Shown piece after piece: positions 33,509 to 42,727 of a stretch of DNA of 64,000 nt. The DNA is from Rhodothermales bacterium (GTDB lineage: Bacteria > Bacteroidota > Rhodothermia > Rhodothermales > Bin80): positions 34,686 to 98,685 of the forward strand of contig JANQES010000083.1 of assembly GCA_028278205.1 (NCBI GenBank). Direction: 5' to 3'. The first letter of the stretch is position 1. The number at the start of each line of letters is the position of its first letter. Below the pieces are notes generated by a model, which was not told the DNA's origin, made no database searches, and saw only the letters and a program-made list of their open reading frames with translations. The translations under genes and the position numbers were made by a program.

Positions 33509-33681
33509 CGAATCAAATCCAATTAGAATGATGAGTCTGTTTCTACATTAAACTACTCACCCACAAACTCAAATACACACAACATAACACTTTGCTTCGT
33601 CTAAAAGCGAAAAAATGAACGGCTGATTGTACCTTAGGATCGAAAGTACAAAGCTCTTTTTCAAGTGATACTGTGATCAAC
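33509..33681. promoter_or_regulatory. Divergent, AT-rich intergenic region
   Basis: This lies between the TIR-AAA gene (leftward) and the M28 gene (rightward). It is AT-rich compared with surrounding DNA and carries no word-repeat hairpin, which is unusual here. It should hold the promoter of the TIR/AAA unit; no clear boxes could be assigned. Confidence 0.4.
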
Positions 33682-34593
33682 ATGCCCGGCAAAAGCTACA
33701 CCGATCCGCTACCGCCCCTGACAAAAGAAGAGCAAGCTCTCTGCGATGCGCTGCGGCGCGATGTGGAGACCCTCGCCGGAGACATCGGCGAACGCAACGT
33801 CTATCGCTACCCGGCTCTCTGCGCCGCCGCCGATTTTATCGAACAGTCCTTCGAGGAGGCCGGGTATGCCGTGCGACGCCAGGGCTACGACGTGGCAGGG
33901 CGGACGTGTTACAACCTCGACGTCGAAATTCCCGGCACAGATCGCAAAGACGAGATCGTCGTCGTCGGGGGGCATTATGATTCGGTGATGGGATGTCCGG
34001 GCGCCAACGACAACGGCACCGGCGTCGCGGCGACGCTGGCGCTTGCGCGGGTGTTCGCCGGGCGGAAGCCGTCGCGGACGCTGCGGTTTGTGGCGTTCGT
34101 CAACGAGGAGCCGCCCTATTTTATGACCGATCAGATGGGCAGCCTCGTCTATGCGAAAGCCTGCCGGACGCGCGGCGAGAACGTCGTTGCCATGCTCAGC
34201 CTGGAGACCATCGGGTATTATCGGGACGAGCCCGGCAGCCAGCAGTATCCGTTGCCCATCGGGGCGTTTTATCCGAAGACCGGCAACTTCATCGCCTTCG
34301 TCGGCAATACGGCGTCGCGCCGGCTGATCAAGGACGTTACCGCGTCCTTCCAGCGGCAGGTGCAGTTTCCGGCGGAGAGCGGGGCATTTCCGAGCGTCGT
34401 GCCGGGCGTCGGGTGGTCCGATCACTGGTCGTTCTGGCAGGCGGGCTATCCAGCCCTGATGGTTACTGATACAGCGCCCTTCCGCTATCCCTATTATCAC
34501 ACGCCGCAAGACACCCCGGACAAGGTCGATTACGAACCGTTTGCCCGGATGACGGCGGGGCTGGCGTTGGTGGTGGAGGAGTTGGTTGGATAA
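33682..34593 (+). CDS. Cytoplasmic M28 family metallopeptidase
   Basis: This 303-residue two-zinc aminopeptidase-like protein has ligand motifs GGHYDSV, GANDNGTG, VNEEPPYF, LETIGYY and YYHTPQDTPDK. There is no signal peptide, unlike the other M28 proteins in the window, so it is probably cytoplasmic. The ATG at 33682 is preceded by an in-frame GTG at 33673; neither has a good ribosome-binding site. Confidence 0.88.
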   Translation: MPGKSYTDPLPPLTKEEQALCDALRRDVETLAGDIGERNVYRYPALCAAADFIEQSFEEAGYAVRRQGYDVAGRTCYNLDVEIPGTDRKDEIVVVGGHYDSVMGCPGANDNGTGVAATLALARVFAGRKPSRTLRFVAFVNEEPPYFMTDQMGSLVYAKACRTRGENVVAMLSLETIGYYRDEPGSQQYPLPIGAFYPKTGNFIAFVGNTASRRLIKDVTASFQRQVQFPAESGAFPSVVPGVGWSDHWSFWQAGYPALMVTDTAPFRYPYYHTPQDTPDKVDYEPFARMTAGLALVVEELVG

Positions 34594-34943
34594 GGTTTTT
34601 TGATCTGAAAAAATTGTGTCAGTGGGGCAAGCCCTTACCCTGGTGGGCGCCTTTTCCTCACAATCAGACCTGGACATTCCCCCACAGTATCGTCGCCTTT
34701 TCCTCGATTAACTGTACACGATTTATTCCAGGGAAAAGCTGCGTTCAAGGATAGCGGTTGCATTACAGTGATAGGATGGTCCGTTATTTCGAGCATTGTT
34801 TGTACCCCTCCTACGTCACTACCACCTTGCGCAAACGATAGCGTCCTGCCACCACGTAATCTGTGATTTTGGGATCGAAAACGCAGGAATCACTTCGGGC
34901 AACGAGGCCCCTATAAATCATCAACATAGCATGGAGGATACCC
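34594..34943. other. 350-nt gap without a supported gene
   Basis: This contains the end of the M28 unit and the leader of the T9SS cargo gene. No word hairpin was seen. A minus-strand stretch (34811-34876) reads FDPKITDYVVAGRYRLRKVV and stops, which looks a little like a protein C-terminus, but no start or family supports it. Otherwise I see nothing. Confidence 0.4.
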
Positions 34944-36455
34944 ATGAAATCGTTACTGACAGTACTCATTTTTTCTTTAGGATTGGCCCCTTTCGTCCGG
35001 GCGCAGGCTACGTTAAACCCGGCGTGGGAGGTGTTTCGAACCAGTCCCACCAACAATGCCGAAGCCTGGGGCATCGACGTCGACGACGACGGCACGATCT
35101 ACTGGGCGACCAACCAGGACAGGCCGGGCGTCTTTATATTTCGCGATGTCGTGTTTTATAAACTCGATGCCGAGGGCAACGAGATCTGGGCTGAGCCGAC
35201 GATCTATGGCGGGCAGTTCGCGCAGCAGATCTACAACGTCACGCTGGCCGAGAGTGTGGTTTACCTCGGCGGGCGCACCTGCACCAACGCCAACCCGCTC
35301 AACATCCTGTGCGACGTGCTGGTGCTGGCCGTAAACCCGCAGACCGGCGATACCCTCTGGAGCACCGTCTGGGGGCAGGGTTTCGGCTATGAAGAGGCCG
35401 ACGGGCTCGTCGCCGAAGACGATGGGCTTTATGTGACGGGATGGACCGACGGCGGCACCAGCAATCTGGACATTGCGCTGCTCAAGCTCGACCTCCACGG
35501 CGAGATTCTCTGGAGCAATCCCTGGGGCACCGACCGCACCGAACATCAGGACGGGCATAGCGTCGTCGATGAGGCGTTTATTTACGTGGCCGGGGTCTAT
35601 GACGGCGGCACCAATCCCATCCCCTCGCTCGAAGGCTTCGACGGGCAGGCGCTCGTGGCTAAATTTTCGAAAGCCGACGGCAGCTACGTCGATCACATCA
35701 GCTTTGGCCGCGATGATCCGTGGCTCAACTTTGAGAATGCCCTCGGCATGGCTTCCGACGGCGACTTCCTCTACGTGGTGGGCGTGACGACCGTGGCCTC
35801 GGACGATTATGACATCTTCCTGCACAAATATGATAAAGACCTCAACCTGATCTGGGCCACGACCTGGGGCACCGAGGGCGCCGTCGAATCGGCCCGGGCC
35901 ATTGCCCTGGCAGACGATGGGGCCATCTACGTCGGCGGCAATGCGGACGGCTTAGGCGCAGGCGGCCTTGAGGCGGTGCTCCTGGCTTTTACCAACGACG
36001 GCGGTCTCATCAATTATCAAACCTGGGGCGGGCCGGACAACGATCAGATCCTGGACATCCGGGTGCGCGACGGCTTTGTTTACCTCACGGGCAAAGCCAA
36101 TTCCTTCAACGCGAACGGTAACGATGAAGCTTTTTTGTTGAAGGTGGATCTGGCCACCGTCGTCGGCACCGAAGACGAGGGTCCGGTTCCCACGCTGGCG
36201 TCGGTGCATCAGAATTATCCCAATCCATTCCGTTCAGAAACGACGTTCACCTTTTCGCTGGCGCAGCCCGGCCCGGCGACGCTGCGGATCTATACGCTCC
36301 TCGGTCAGGAAGTCGCCACGGTCTTGGCCGAAGACCTCGCGGCGGGTACACACACGCGGGTGTGGCAGGCCGAGGGATTAGCCAACGGCCTCTACCTCTA
36401 CCGCTTCACCGCCGGCGGCTTTACGACGACGCGGAAAATGGCGCTCGTTCGGTAG
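34944..36455 (+). CDS. Secreted beta-propeller protein with type IX secretion tail
   Basis: This 503-residue exported protein has a signal peptide (about 1-21, ending VRAQ). Residues about 25-405 are repeated blades of the form D-G-IY-x-G with WGT motifs, resembling SBBP/PQQ-like propellers. The last ~80 residues are a T9SS type A sorting domain (VHQNYPNPFRSETTF, LGQEVATVL, GLYLYRF, TTRKMALVR). GGAGG sits 8 nt before the ATG. It would be exported through the outer membrane and attached to or released from the surface. It is strong evidence that the organism has a type IX system. Confidence 0.9.
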   Translation: MKSLLTVLIFSLGLAPFVRAQATLNPAWEVFRTSPTNNAEAWGIDVDDDGTIYWATNQDRPGVFIFRDVVFYKLDAEGNEIWAEPTIYGGQFAQQIYNVTLAESVVYLGGRTCTNANPLNILCDVLVLAVNPQTGDTLWSTVWGQGFGYEEADGLVAEDDGLYVTGWTDGGTSNLDIALLKLDLHGEILWSNPWGTDRTEHQDGHSVVDEAFIYVAGVYDGGTNPIPSLEGFDGQALVAKFSKADGSYVDHISFGRDDPWLNFENALGMASDGDFLYVVGVTTVASDDYDIFLHKYDKDLNLIWATTWGTEGAVESARAIALADDGAIYVGGNADGLGAGGLEAVLLAFTNDGGLINYQTWGGPDNDQILDIRVRDGFVYLTGKANSFNANGNDEAFLLKVDLATVVGTEDEGPVPTLASVHQNYPNPFRSETTFTFSLAQPGPATLRIYTLLGQEVATVLAEDLAAGTHTRVWQAEGLANGLYLYRFTAGGFTTTRKMALVR

Positions 36456-36690
36456 TGTTTGAGTGTTTTGGTGTTATAGTGTTTTAGTGTTTCAGTGTTT
36501 GAATGTTTTAGTTGTCAGTAGGTGTGCGCATTGTGGTGAACCCCCGATCCGCCCGGCGATAAATCACCGGGCTCAGCAGCCCAAGGACGCTGAAGCGCCC
36601 TGTTTTAGCCCCAACGGGGCTTGAGCCGGTGAGCCCGGTCCTTCAGGGCCGGGCGGTGTTGAGGCTTCACTAAAACACCATAACACCAAA
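36453..36690. repeat. GTGTTTT word hairpin, copy 3, enclosing a GC-rich palindrome cluster
   Basis: The left arm (36453-36515) is seven or so copies with an 8-nt period, and the right arm is AACACC units at 36667-36690. Between them lie GCCCGG-N10-CCGGGC (36551-36572), AGCCCC-AAC-GGGGCT (36607-36621) and GCCCGG-N10-CCGGGC (36633-36654). It sits between convergent genes. Confidence 0.8.
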
Positions 36691-36691
36691 C

Positions 36692-38080
36692 TCACCGTCG
36701 AATCAACCCGCCCGGAAACACCACCACGCTTTCGTTGCCGTCCGTGCCCACGGCGGCGACGCCGAAGAGATAGTTGTCGATGACGATGCCTTCGAGCGTG
36801 TATTCCGTGGCCGTCCCGACGAAGCGGGAATGTTGCCATTGCGGCGCGGTGGTGTCGCGCCAGTAGACTTTGTAGCCCGCCAGGTTCGGATCGTCCACCG
36901 GATCCCAGGCCAGCGTCGTCGAAGGCCGGACGGCGCCGCCGATGCGGACGTTTTTCGGCTGCGGCGGCGCCCAGGCCAGCGCGGCCATCGTTGCGGCGTT
37001 GACAGCGGTGAGCCTGGCGGCGTATTCGAAGTTGACGCCCTCGATCACGTCGCCGTAATCGATGCCGTTTTCGGTGCGGATGTCCTGGTGCTGGCGGTTG
37101 TAGTTTTCGTGCGTCTCCATGATGCGCACGCCCGCGAAGCCCGCGTCGTTGAAAGGCCGATGATGACCGCCGCGCCCGAAGCGGTCGAGGCGGTAGATCA
37201 TGATGGCGTTGAGGTTTTCCTCGCCGAAATACTGATCGGTGATGCGGTCTACGTAGCGGGCGAGCTGGCGCGAGGGGCCGTCTACCTCGCCGCCGAAGAA
37301 CCGCCGCCGTTGATGTTGTTGGAGCGTGTCGGTGGCGGGCGTCGGCTCGGAGAAGACGCGAAACGTCGTGTTATCGATCACCCCGTCGATGCCTTCGATG
37401 TTGCCGATCATGTCGTTGTTGAGCACGCCGGTGATGTTCCATCCCTCGTCGCGGGCGGCCTGCGCCATGTGCCGCCCGCCGAAGAGGCCTTGCTCTTCGC
37501 CCGAAAGCCCGGCGTAGACGATGCTGCTCGGAAACTGATACTGGGTGAGCAGCCGCGCCGCTTCGAGCGCCCCGGCCATGCCCGAGGCGTTGTCGTTGGC
37601 GCCCGGCGCATCGGTGGTGGCATCCATCGCGCCGGAAGCCCGCGAGTCGATGTCACCGCTCATAATGACGTAGCGGTCAGGATTCACCGTCCCGCGCTGG
37701 ATGGCGACGACGTTGACCACCCACGTATCCTCGCGGATGCGCGAGCGCGGCGAGCCTTTGACGAGGTTGCGCTGGTAATAGACCTCCAGGCACCCGCCGC
37801 AGGCTTCCGAAATACGATCAAATTCAGCTTTGATCCACCGGCGGGCGGCGCCGATGCCTCGGGTCTCGGAGAGCGTGTCGGACATGGTGTTGCGCGTGCC
37901 GAAGCCGGCGAGCGCGCGGATGTCGGCCTCGATGCGGTCGGGCGAAGACGCGGCGATGATGTCGTAGATGCGCGGATCGACCGACGGCGGCACGTCTTGC
38001 GCCGGGGCGGGGGCGGGGCGTATCAGCCAGCAGGCGATCCCGAAGAAAAAAATGAGGCGGAGCGCGGCTTTGGAGGTCAT
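36692..38080 (-). CDS. Secreted M28 peptidase with C-terminal fibronectin-III-like domain
   Basis: In this 462-residue protein, the start ATG at 38078-38080 gives a good signal peptide (MTSKAALRLIFFFGIACWLI, cleavage near PAQ). M28 ligands are seen in SGDIDSR, GANDNASG, SGEEQGLFG, NNDMIGN and THENYNRQHQD. The usual GH-x-D motif is GDID here, so the first zinc His is replaced by Asp, as in a subset of M28 enzymes. A FnIII-like domain occupies about 370-462 and ends NESVVVFPGGLIRR, a tail duplicated at 29774-29821. It is probably a broad extracellular aminopeptidase. Confidence 0.88.
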   Translation of the reverse strand: MTSKAALRLIFFFGIACWLIRPAPAPAQDVPPSVDPRIYDIIAASSPDRIEADIRALAGFGTRNTMSDTLSETRGIGAARRWIKAEFDRISEACGGCLEVYYQRNLVKGSPRSRIREDTWVVNVVAIQRGTVNPDRYVIMSGDIDSRASGAMDATTDAPGANDNASGMAGALEAARLLTQYQFPSSIVYAGLSGEEQGLFGGRHMAQAARDEGWNITGVLNNDMIGNIEGIDGVIDNTTFRVFSEPTPATDTLQQHQRRRFFGGEVDGPSRQLARYVDRITDQYFGEENLNAIMIYRLDRFGRGGHHRPFNDAGFAGVRIMETHENYNRQHQDIRTENGIDYGDVIEGVNFEYAARLTAVNAATMAALAWAPPQPKNVRIGGAVRPSTTLAWDPVDDPNLAGYKVYWRDTTAPQWQHSRFVGTATEYTLEGIVIDNYLFGVAAVGTDGNESVVVFPGGLIRR

Positions 38081-38225
38081 GGACGTGGACGTTGCGTGGG
38101 TGGGTGTAACGTTGGCGTTGAAAATAAGGCTCGCCGGATCGTACTTCATATGGCGGCTGTGTAATAGTGCGTTTTTACTTCGTCATTCGCTCTGCTCGTG
38201 TCAGTTGGCTGTGAGCACCCTGGCG

Positions 38226-38290
38226 GGAAAGGGAGAGAGGGAGAAAGGGGGGATAACTTCTCTTCTCCCTCTCTCCCTTTCTCCCTCTCG
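38226..38290. repeat. GA-rich word hairpin, copy 2
   Basis: AGAGAGGG/AGAAAGGG left arm and CT-rich right arm, with an 8-nt period and a short centre. It lies in the 308-nt gap between divergently transcribed genes (38081-38388); otherwise that gap holds no recognisable gene. Confidence 0.82.
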
Positions 38291-38388
38291 ATCCAGGCAG
38301 AGCATACACGAAACTGAAAAACGCTCTATATTGACATTCCCCGATAGGCCTGCGTTGCCTGACCCACTCACCCAAGACGCGATTCATC

Positions 38389-38889
38389 ATGAAATACAGC
38401 GCCCCCATCCGTGTGCTCCTCCTGGTTTTGCTCGTCCCGTGCCTCGCGGCGTGCCAGGAAACCCCGGAAACCCCAGAGACGCCTGCTACCCCGGCTACTC
38501 AGGAAACCGCATCCCAGGCGCTGCCGCGCACCCCGTCGCCCGACGGCGCCTCGGTTTACATCATCAGCCCGCGCGATGCCGCCTCCGGCATCCCTGCCGG
38601 CGAAGTGACCGTCGTCTTCGGCCTCAAAGGCATGGGCGTGGCGCCGGCAGGCATCGACTTTCCTGACACGGGCCATCATCACCTGCTCGTCAATGCCAAA
38701 GAAACACCCCGGCTCGACATCCCGCTCCCCGCCGACGATAACCATATCCATTTCGGCAAAGGCCAGACTGAGACGACGCTCAACCTCGAACCGGGCACCT
38801 ACACCCTCCAACTCATCCTCGGCGACAAAAACCACATCCCCCACGATCCGCCGGTGATGTCGGAGAAGGTTACGATTACGGTCAAATGA
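38389..38889 (+). CDS. DUF4399 lipoprotein
   Basis: This 166-residue lipoprotein has the lipobox PCLAAC near residue 22, followed by a TPETPATPAT-rich linker. The DUF4399 domain (about 55-166) shows its histidine-rich signatures TGHHHLLVN, HIHFGKGQTET and LGDKNHIPHDPPVMS. Function is unknown; the conserved His residues suggest metal or small-ligand binding in the periplasm. It is flanked on both sides by GA-rich word hairpins. Confidence 0.88.
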   Translation: MKYSAPIRVLLLVLLVPCLAACQETPETPETPATPATQETASQALPRTPSPDGASVYIISPRDAASGIPAGEVTVVFGLKGMGVAPAGIDFPDTGHHHLLVNAKETPRLDIPLPADDNHIHFGKGQTETTLNLEPGTYTLQLILGDKNHIPHDPPVMSEKVTITVK

Positions 38890-38890
38890 C

Positions 38891-38968
38891 GAAAGGGAGA
38901 GAGGGGGAAAGGGTCAGAGGGTGATTTTCATCATCCCCCATTCTCCCTCTCTCCCTTTCTCCATTTCC
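38891..38968. repeat. GA-rich word hairpin, copy 3
   Basis: This starts 1 nt after the DUF4399 stop. GA-rich left arm, CT-rich right arm, 8-nt period. It is positioned as the end of two convergent transcripts. Confidence 0.82.
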
Positions 38969-39018
38969 ATCTCTTGAAGCAGCATTCCGGTGGAAAAACC
39001 TGAACGTCGGGCGCTCAA

Positions 39019-40029
39019 TCAGTCTTTCTTCTCCTCCGGAAAGACGCTGAGGTAGCGTTTGTCTTCGTCGCGGATGATCAAGAGCGACGTCACCGTGCCG
39101 ATGCGTTCCTCGTTCATCTGGCGGAGCAGGTCGCCGGTGCCGGTGATGCGCTGGCCTTCGAGCCCGACGATCACGTCGCCTTTTTTCAGGCCGGCGCGTT
39201 CGGCGGGGCCGCCGCCGGTCACTTCGAGCACCAGCACGCCGCCGGCTTCCTCGATATCGTGCCGGTGCCGGACGCGCGCCGGCAACTCGATGTCCTGCCC
39301 GATGACGCCGATAAAGCTCCGCCGCACCCGCCCGTCTTTGATCAACTTGCCGGCTACGTAGCGCGCCGTGTTGACCGCCACGGCGAACGACAGGCCCTGC
39401 GCCAGAAAAATCATCGCTGTGTTGACCCCGATGACCCGCCCGCGCGAATCGACCAGCGGCCCGCCGGAGTTGCCCGGGTTGAGCGCGGCGTCGGTCTGGA
39501 TGATGTCTTCCATGAGCCGCCCCGACCCCGCCCTGAGCGACCGCCCCAGCGCGCTGATGACGCCCGCCGTGACGGAATGCTGAAAGCCGTACGGGTTGCC
39601 GATAGCGACGGCCAACTGGCCGGGGCGCAGGTGGTGCGAGTCGCCCAGCGTTGCCGCTGTCAGGTCGGAGGCGTCGATGCGCAAGACGGCCAGGTCGGTG
39701 TCCGGGTCGTTGCCGATGAGGTCGGCTTTAAAGCGTCGTCCATCCGAAAAGCGCACCGCGATGTCGTGCGCTTCTTCGACGACGTGGTTGTTGGTCAGGA
39801 TAAAACCGTCGGGGGTGAAGGCAAACCCGGAGCCGCCGCCTTCCTGATCCCACAACCCCAGCAGCCGGCTGCGTTTGATCTCGATGCTTACCACCGCCGG
39901 CCCCACTTTCTCGACGACCTCCACGACCGTCCGCGAGTAGGCATCGAACAGGGCGGCATCCGGCGCCTCGGTCTCGGCGGTCTGGTTTTCCTGCGGCGCT
40001 CCGTTCGATCCATCTATTTTCAATTCCAT
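39019..40029 (-). CDS. Trypsin-PDZ serine protease, HtrA-like, without signal peptide
   Basis: This 336-residue protein has a chymotrypsin-like domain with His82 (TNNHVV), Asp112 (DPDTDLAVL) and Ser188 (NPGNSGGPL), then one PDZ domain (about 245-330). The start ATG at 40027-40029 has AGAGGA a few bases upstream. Unlike DegP there is no export signal, so it is probably cytoplasmic, as in some bacterial and archaeal HtrA relatives. It would act in protein quality control. Confidence 0.9.
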   Translation of the reverse strand: MELKIDGSNGAPQENQTAETEAPDAALFDAYSRTVVEVVEKVGPAVVSIEIKRSRLLGLWDQEGGGSGFAFTPDGFILTNNHVVEEAHDIAVRFSDGRRFKADLIGNDPDTDLAVLRIDASDLTAATLGDSHHLRPGQLAVAIGNPYGFQHSVTAGVISALGRSLRAGSGRLMEDIIQTDAALNPGNSGGPLVDSRGRVIGVNTAMIFLAQGLSFAVAVNTARYVAGKLIKDGRVRRSFIGVIGQDIELPARVRHRHDIEEAGGVLVLEVTGGGPAERAGLKKGDVIVGLEGQRITGTGDLLRQMNEERIGTVTSLLIIRDEDKRYLSVFPEEKKD

Positions 40030-40042
40030 AAAGTCCTCTTGG

Positions 40043-40169
40043 TAAATGGCAAATTGCAAATGAGCAAATGGGCAAATGGCAAAGGGCAGGTTTCAAAATG
40101 ATAAATGCAAATAATGGCTTGATTGCCTATTTGTCCATTTGCATATCTGCCCATTTGCCCCTTTCCCAC
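40043..40169. repeat. GCAAATG word hairpin
   Basis: The left arm has GCAAATG/GCAAATT units (40043-40110), and the right arm CATTTGC units (40128-40160), with a 7-nt period. It lies in the leader of the protease gene. The same word occurs in frame in the molybdopterin oxidoreductase gene (129-161). Confidence 0.8.
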
Positions 40170-40181
40170 CTGTCATCTTGT

Positions 40182-40199
40182 CCGTACGCACGCGTACGG
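40182..40199. promoter_or_regulatory. CCGTACG palindrome
   Basis: CCGTACG-CACG-CGTACGG is a perfect 7-bp dyad about 150 nt upstream of the protease start. It is a possible operator; nothing else supports a role. Confidence 0.3.
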
Positions 40200-40317
40200 C
40201 GTTGGTTAGGCCATGAGCAATAAAACCGTGCCAGAGAAGCCATCAGGAGAGGACGAACGGCGGATTTATGGTTGTTGAAGCGTTTTAACTTTGTCAATCG
40301 AATAGAGATGCGAGATG

Positions 40318-40391
40318 GAAAGGGAGAAAGGGCGAGAGGGTGAAAGGGAGACCAAAGCTCTTCTTCTCCCTCTCACCCTTTCTCCCTCTCG
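40318..40391. repeat. GA-rich word hairpin, copy 4
   Basis: GA-rich left arm and CT-rich right arm, with an 8-nt period, just downstream of the CotH-like gene's stop. The 404-nt gap 40030-40433 holds this element, the GCAAATG hairpin and the CCGTACG palindrome, and no gene that I can support. Confidence 0.8.
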
Positions 40392-40433
40392 ATCAAGGCA
40401 GAGCGCCTGACGAAGTAAAAACGCTCTTGCCTC

Positions 40434-41495
40434 TTACTCCCTCAGGCACACAGCCAGAATCTCGCGCCTGACGCGCCGGGGTTTGTTGATCGTTTCGTAG
40501 AATTCGTCGAGGTATTTGATCGCGCGTTTTCGGGGTTTTTTATCCAGATACGGGAAGTCGTTGAAGAGGGCGTAGGTGGCTTCTTGCTGCGCGTTGAACT
40601 CTGCAAAAATCGCTTCAAAGTCCTCGTCTGTCCGGCAGTAGCCCCGGAAGAGGCGGTCGCGCACGGTGCGAATGCCGAGCTTCGGATCCGGCTCGGCGTA
40701 CGGCGTATTGATCAGGCCCGCCATGTCAAAATCGTAGGGCACCGCCAGCGGCGGCGTCTGCGGGTCGCGGTAGACAAACTTGATATTGTGATGCGCCGGC
40801 ACTGACCAGTCGGTGTTGCCGATCATAAATTGAAAGAGCGCCAGCCGCGTGGCCTGCACCTTGTCGGTCTTTTCCTGGTGAATGATGCCGGTTTCCAGGT
40901 TGCGCCCGCCGAGGCGTTCGGCCAGCCGGTCTTCATCTTCGATCAAAAACCCGTATTTCGTGATCGGCTTGCGCCTGCCCTCGGTGTCTATGTAGGTGAT
41001 GTGGACCAGCCGGACGCGAAAGCTGTTGTCGGTCAGCAGGTTGTACGACTTGTAGATCAGGTATTCTTGCAGCGCGTATTGTTCGTAGGCATCGATTTTG
41101 TTTTTGCAGTGGGTGACCAGCTTCAGCTTGTCCTGGTTGGCGAAAACGGTCTCTTCGACCTGCTTTTTCTTGAAGTTGAGCCGCAAAGGCGGCACGTCGC
41201 AATCGAGGTATTTGCGGCGATAGAAGCCGCGTGTTTTGACGCTGATGTCGAACGAGACGGTGTCGTCGGTTTCGGTGTGGAGGTGGAGGTGGGCGGGGCG
41301 GTAGGGGCGGTCGTCGCCTTTGTCTTTGAAGATCGGTCTGAGGTCTCCGGCGAGGGTCAGTTCGAGCGGGTCTTCGGCGTCGAAGAGGGGTTGCGGCGGC
41401 GGATCGTCCTGGAGCGCGGCTGCGGCTGAGGCCGGCAAGGCGGCGACGCAGACGATCAGGACCAGGAGGGGGGCAAGGCGGCGTGTGTCCTTCAT
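40434..41495 (-). CDS. Secreted CotH-like protein
   Basis: This 353-residue protein has a signal peptide (about 1-26). The body has KTRGFYRRKYLDCDVPPLR, CKNKIDAYEQYALQEYL, FQFMIGNTDWSVPAHHNIKF and VPYDFDMAGLINTPYA. These resemble the spore-coat/secretory-kinase CotH and HipA-like folds (a lysine for ATP, an Asn-Asp pair and a DFD metal motif). GAGAGG precedes the ATG at a normal distance. It might phosphorylate exported proteins, but this is inference from weak similarity. Its substrate is unknown. Confidence 0.6.
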   Translation of the reverse strand: MKDTRRLAPLLVLIVCVAALPASAAAALQDDPPPQPLFDAEDPLELTLAGDLRPIFKDKGDDRPYRPAHLHLHTETDDTVSFDISVKTRGFYRRKYLDCDVPPLRLNFKKKQVEETVFANQDKLKLVTHCKNKIDAYEQYALQEYLIYKSYNLLTDNSFRVRLVHITYIDTEGRRKPITKYGFLIEDEDRLAERLGGRNLETGIIHQEKTDKVQATRLALFQFMIGNTDWSVPAHHNIKFVYRDPQTPPLAVPYDFDMAGLINTPYAEPDPKLGIRTVRDRLFRGYCRTDEDFEAIFAEFNAQQEATYALFNDFPYLDKKPRKRAIKYLDEFYETINKPRRVRREILAVCLRE

Positions 41496-41673
41496 GATGA
41501 CCTCTCAAATTTGGACTTTACATCGCTTCGAATCCGTTGATCTATGCCCTCTCGCGTTACGAGATCACAGGTGCCTTGAACTAAAGATCATACAAAAAAA
41601 GAGGCAAACGGGCATCCATACGTCTTCTTACGATACAAAACCGTTAACGTTATAAGGTGCGGGGAAGAAAATT

Positions 41674-41732
41674 CGATTTTGGATTTTGGATTTTAGATTT
41701 TGGATTGAGAGTTTTCATTAATCCCAAATCCG
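41674..41732. repeat. TTGGATT word hairpin, copy 1
   Basis: The left arm is four TTGGATT/TTAGATT units and the right arm a shorter AATCCCAAATCC, with a 7-nt period. It lies just before the M55 gene; 41496-41673 otherwise shows nothing. Confidence 0.75.
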
Positions 41733-41739
41733 AAACACT

Positions 41740-42645
41740 ATGAAAACCATGCGCTTTCGGCTCATCGTTGCAGGTATTGTCCTGCTCACAGCGGTTTCCC
41801 CGGTTCTGGCCCAGGACGGGCTTAAGATCTTCATCTCCGCAGACATGGAAGGCGTCGTCGGCGCCGTCACGGGCGATCAGCTCGGGCCGTCGGGGTTTGA
41901 ATATCAGCGGTTTCGGGCGTTCATGACCGAGGAGGTCAACACGGCCATCGCGGCGGCGTTTGAGGCCGGCGCCACCGAGATCCTCGTGGCCGACGCGCAC
42001 GGCAACGGCGAAAACCTGTTGATCGAAAAGCTGCCCGATAACGTCGCGGTGGTGCGCTCGTGGCCGCGGCCGCTGTCGATGATGGAAGGCATCGATGCCT
42101 CCTTCGACGGGGCCATTTTTCTGGGGTATCACACGAGCACCACCAACACGCGGGGCGTCCGGGCGCATACGCTGTCGAGCGCGCGCCTGACCGCCGTCCG
42201 GCTCAACGGTATCGAGATGGCCGAAGCCGGCATCAACGCCGCCATCGCCGGGCATTTCGGCGTGCCCATCCTCATGGTATCGGGCGACGACGCCATCGTC
42301 GATGAAACGCGTGCCTTGCTCGGCGACGTGGAAGGGGCCGTGGTGAAGTGGGCGCTGGGCTTTCACTCGGCCAGGACGCTCACACCCGAAGCCGCCTACG
42401 ACGTGATTCGCGAAAAAGTCAAAGCGGCGCTGGAGCGGATTCAAGACTTCAAACCTTACCGCCTCGACGGCCCGATCCAGCTTGAGGTGAGTTTCAAAAA
42501 CTACCGCCCCGTCGAAGTGCTGGCCTATCTGCCTATCATCGAACGCATCGATGCCCACACCATCCGCTTCGTTGGGCAGGACATGGTGGAGGTGTCCAAG
42601 TTTCTCTCCTTCATCTTAAACTATTCGCCGGACCTGGCGCCGTAA
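41740..42645 (+). CDS. Exported M55 family D-aminopeptidase (DppA-like)
   Basis: In this 301-residue protein, after a signal peptide (about 1-25, VLAQ) the mature part matches DppA: ISADMEGVVG (zinc-binding Asp/Glu), VADAHGNGENLL, GAIFLGYHTSTT and VSGDDAIVDETRALLG. DppA enzymes cleave D-amino acid dipeptides, linking it to peptidoglycan or D-peptide turnover. Most DppA are cytoplasmic, so the signal peptide is notable. Confidence 0.9.
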   Translation: MKTMRFRLIVAGIVLLTAVSPVLAQDGLKIFISADMEGVVGAVTGDQLGPSGFEYQRFRAFMTEEVNTAIAAAFEAGATEILVADAHGNGENLLIEKLPDNVAVVRSWPRPLSMMEGIDASFDGAIFLGYHTSTTNTRGVRAHTLSSARLTAVRLNGIEMAEAGINAAIAGHFGVPILMVSGDDAIVDETRALLGDVEGAVVKWALGFHSARTLTPEAAYDVIREKVKAALERIQDFKPYRLDGPIQLEVSFKNYRPVEVLAYLPIIERIDAHTIRFVGQDMVEVSKFLSFILNYSPDLAP

Positions 42646-42655
42646 GGGTAATTAT

Positions 42656-42727
42656 TTTTGATTTTAAATATTGGATGTTGGATTGGTAGATTACTGGCAC
42701 CGAATCCAACATCCAACATTATCCAAT
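42656..42727. repeat. TTGGATG word hairpin
   Basis: The left arm is TTGGATG/TTGGATT and the right arm AATCCAACATCCAACA with ATCCAATG, with a 7-nt period. The right arm runs into the start codon of the frameshifted lipoprotein gene. Confidence 0.75.

Noticed and set aside
34811..34876. Minus-strand gene end reading FDPKITDYVVAGRYRLRKVV
   Set aside because: It has a stop but no credible start or upstream domain; it could be a remnant, but the evidence is too thin.
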